Source of the DNA: Lachnospiraceae bacterium
GTDB lineage: Bacteria; Bacillota; Clostridia; Lachnospirales; Lachnospiraceae
Direction of reading: 5' to 3'
Assembly (NCBI GenBank): GCA_024403585.1
Contig: JAKSRN010000099.1
Span: forward strand, 1-7,176
Length of the DNA stretch: 7,176 nucleotides
Below are positions 5,696 through 7,176 of this stretch, piece by piece. The notes under the pieces are model-generated. The model saw only the letters and a list, made by a program, of their open reading frames with translations. It was not told where the DNA came from and ran no database searches. How positions within the stretch are numbered: the first letter of the stretch is position 1; each line of letters starts with the position of its first letter. Position numbers and translations under genes: made by a program.

Positions 5696-7096
5696 ATGAA
5701 AGACAGTTTAGATAATGCATCTTATAACGCTATTGTTGAGGCGACTCTCAGTCGTCTTGAAAGATATGGCAGTGAAACAGGAAAGATCGATCCAAAGCTT
5801 TATCAGGAATATGATGTTAAGCGTGGACTTCGTGATGCCAATGGTAAAGGTGTTCTTACCGGATTAACAGAGGTTTCCGATGTTAACGGTTATGCCATCG
5901 ACGAAGAGGGCAAAAAGATCCCGGCTGATGGTCAGCTTTACTATCAGGGATACAATGTTCGCCAGCTGGTTCAGGGAATCGGCGACAGAAGATATGGATT
6001 TGAGGAGATTTCCTATCTGCTTCTTTTTGGAGAACTTCCGACACAGGAACAGCTGGACGCGTTCGTTGATGTCATCGACAGCTTCACAGAACTGCCGGAT
6101 GAGTTTACCCGTGACATCATTATGAAAGCTCCAAGTGAGAATATGATGAACTCTCTGCAGAGAGGTGTGCTTTCTCTTTATTCTTATGATGAGAATCCGG
6201 AGGAGCTGACCTTCCAGAATGTACTGCGTCAGTCTCTGAATCTGATCGCAAAGATGCCGCTTCTTGCAGTATACAGCTATCGTACCTATCGTTATTATCA
6301 TAAAGGCCACAACCTGATCATCCGTAATCCGCAGAAGGGCCTGTCTCTTGCTGAGAACCTTCTGCAGATGCTGCATGTTGACGGTAAATATTCCGAACTG
6401 GAGGCAAAGGTTCTGGACGTAGCTCTGATCCTTCATGCAGAGCACGGTGGTGGTAATAACTCTACCTTTACAACACACGTAATCACTTCTACAGGAACAG
6501 ACAGCTATTCAGCGATCGCAGCTTCCTTAGGTTCCCTGAAGGGACCAAAACACGGCGGTGCCAACCTGAAGGTACAGGATATGTTCGCTGATATCATGGC
6601 AAATATCAAAGATTGGGAAGATGAGGATGAGATCCGCGTATATCTGACCAGAATGCTGGATAAAGAAGTATTTGACCATGCAGGCCTGATCTACGGAATG
6701 GGACATGCGGTTTATACCGTATCAGATCCAAGATGTGTGATCCTGAAAGAGTACGCAGAGAAGCTTTCCGTTGAGAAGGGTCGTCAGAAAGAATTCGCTC
6801 TTTACAACAGAATTGAGCGAATTGCCGGCGAGTGTATCGCTGCAAAACGCCGTCTGCTGAAACCGGTATGTGCCAATGTCGATTTCTACAGTGGATTCGT
6901 ATATACTATGCTCGGTCTTCCAAAAGAGCTGTATACACCACTTTTTGCAACTGCACGTGTTTCAGGATGGTGTGCGCACCGTATTGAGGAACTGGTAAAC
7001 TCCAACAAGATCATTCGTCCTGCTTACAAATATGTAGGTCATCATAAAGGATATACAAATCTTGCAGGAAGAGATCAGTGGATCGATAATCCGTAA
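5696..7096 (+). CDS. gltA: Citrate synthase
   Basis: A 466-residue cytoplasmic enzyme that condenses oxaloacetate with acetyl-CoA to citrate, the entry to 2-oxoglutarate and glutamate synthesis. The catalytic triad of the Si-type family is complete: H250 in LHAEHGGGN, H337 in GMGHAVYTVSDPR and D396 in NVDFYSG, matching pig H274, H320 and D375. The GSLKGPKHGGAN segment (about 280-291) is the usual conserved loop near the active site. The protein is longer than typical compact bacterial enzymes because of an N-terminal extension of about 45 residues and a short insertion (YAIDEEGKKIPADGQL) before YYQGYNVRQL. The ATG at 5696 is preferred because GGGTGG (5685-5690) lies five bases before it. A GTG at 5687, three codons earlier, lacks its own ribosome binding site. 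A 2-methylcitrate activity cannot be excluded. The 3' coding end is partly duplicated downstream. Confidence 0.93.
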   Translation: MKDSLDNASYNAIVEATLSRLERYGSETGKIDPKLYQEYDVKRGLRDANGKGVLTGLTEVSDVNGYAIDEEGKKIPADGQLYYQGYNVRQLVQGIGDRRYGFEEISYLLLFGELPTQEQLDAFVDVIDSFTELPDEFTRDIIMKAPSENMMNSLQRGVLSLYSYDENPEELTFQNVLRQSLNLIAKMPLLAVYSYRTYRYYHKGHNLIIRNPQKGLSLAENLLQMLHVDGKYSELEAKVLDVALILHAEHGGGNNSTFTTHVITSTGTDSYSAIAASLGSLKGPKHGGANLKVQDMFADIMANIKDWEDEDEIRVYLTRMLDKEVFDHAGLIYGMGHAVYTVSDPRCVILKEYAEKLSVEKGRQKEFALYNRIERIAGECIAAKRRLLKPVCANVDFYSGFVYTMLGLPKELYTPLFATARVSGWCAHRIEELVNSNKIIRPAYKYVGHHKGYTNLAGRDQWIDNP

Positions 7097-7149
7097 AGAA
7101 GAGACCAGGGTCGATAATCTTTAAAGAAGAGACCAGGGTCGATAATCTT
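7068..7149 (+). repeat. Tandem duplications of the gltA 3' end
   Basis: Two exact 28-base copies lie at 7094-7121 and 7122-7149 (core GAAGAGACCAGGGTCG). A diverged copy upstream (7068-7097) is the gltA coding end itself. Against it, the next copy differs by about three substitutions and a two-base loss (TGGA to GG). The first period is 30 bases and the second 28. Read past the stop, copy 2 begins RRDQ, echoing GRDQ in the protein, then shifts frame. The window ends at 7176 with no terminator visible. Confidence 0.85.
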
Positions 7150-7176
7150 AAGCAAAACAAGTGTGTAAAGGGAAGT

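Overview
The window reads as an ordinary stretch of chromosome from a low-to-medium GC Firmicute, most likely of the class Clostridia and plausibly Lachnospiraceae. This rests on the character of the proteins, strong AGGAG/AAGGG-type ribosome binding sites, sigma-A-like promoters, and a tRNA gene that does not encode its own CCA end. The taxonomic call is inference from sequence character; no search was run. All recognised genes lie on the + strand.

Layout. Bases 1-178 hold a purine-rich stretch. It may be the 3' end of a gene cut by the window edge, and it carries a 12-base period repeat and a 13-base repeat. A HAD-superfamily phosphatase follows (179-841). After a 176-base gap comes a two-gene type IIA topoisomerase operon: an ATPase/TOPRIM subunit (1018-2943) and a DNA cleavage subunit (2966-5200). 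A clear intrinsic terminator closes it (5208-5238). The A subunit lacks the GyrA box in its first C-terminal blade, so the pair is best read as topoisomerase IV (ParE/ParC) rather than gyrase.

Between the operon and the last gene are two back-to-back hairpins (5240-5321), a tRNA-Thr(CGU) gene with its own promoter (5420-5492), and a leader rich in inverted repeats. The leader carries a strong promoter for a citrate synthase gene (5696-7096). Its -35/-10 elements overlap a two-armed inverted repeat that looks like an operator.

The genes do housekeeping work: chromosome decatenation (parE/parC), decoding of ACG codons (tRNA-Thr), citrate formation from oxaloacetate and acetyl-CoA, and phosphate-ester hydrolysis of unknown specificity. 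They do not form one pathway. I see no mobile element, CRISPR array, defence system or other novel multi-gene system. The most unusual signal is at small scale. The 3' ends of two genes (HAD and gltA), and perhaps of the gene at the left edge, carry short tandem duplications. At the HAD gene and at the first gltA repeat the copies restart in the reading frame of the gene that ends there.
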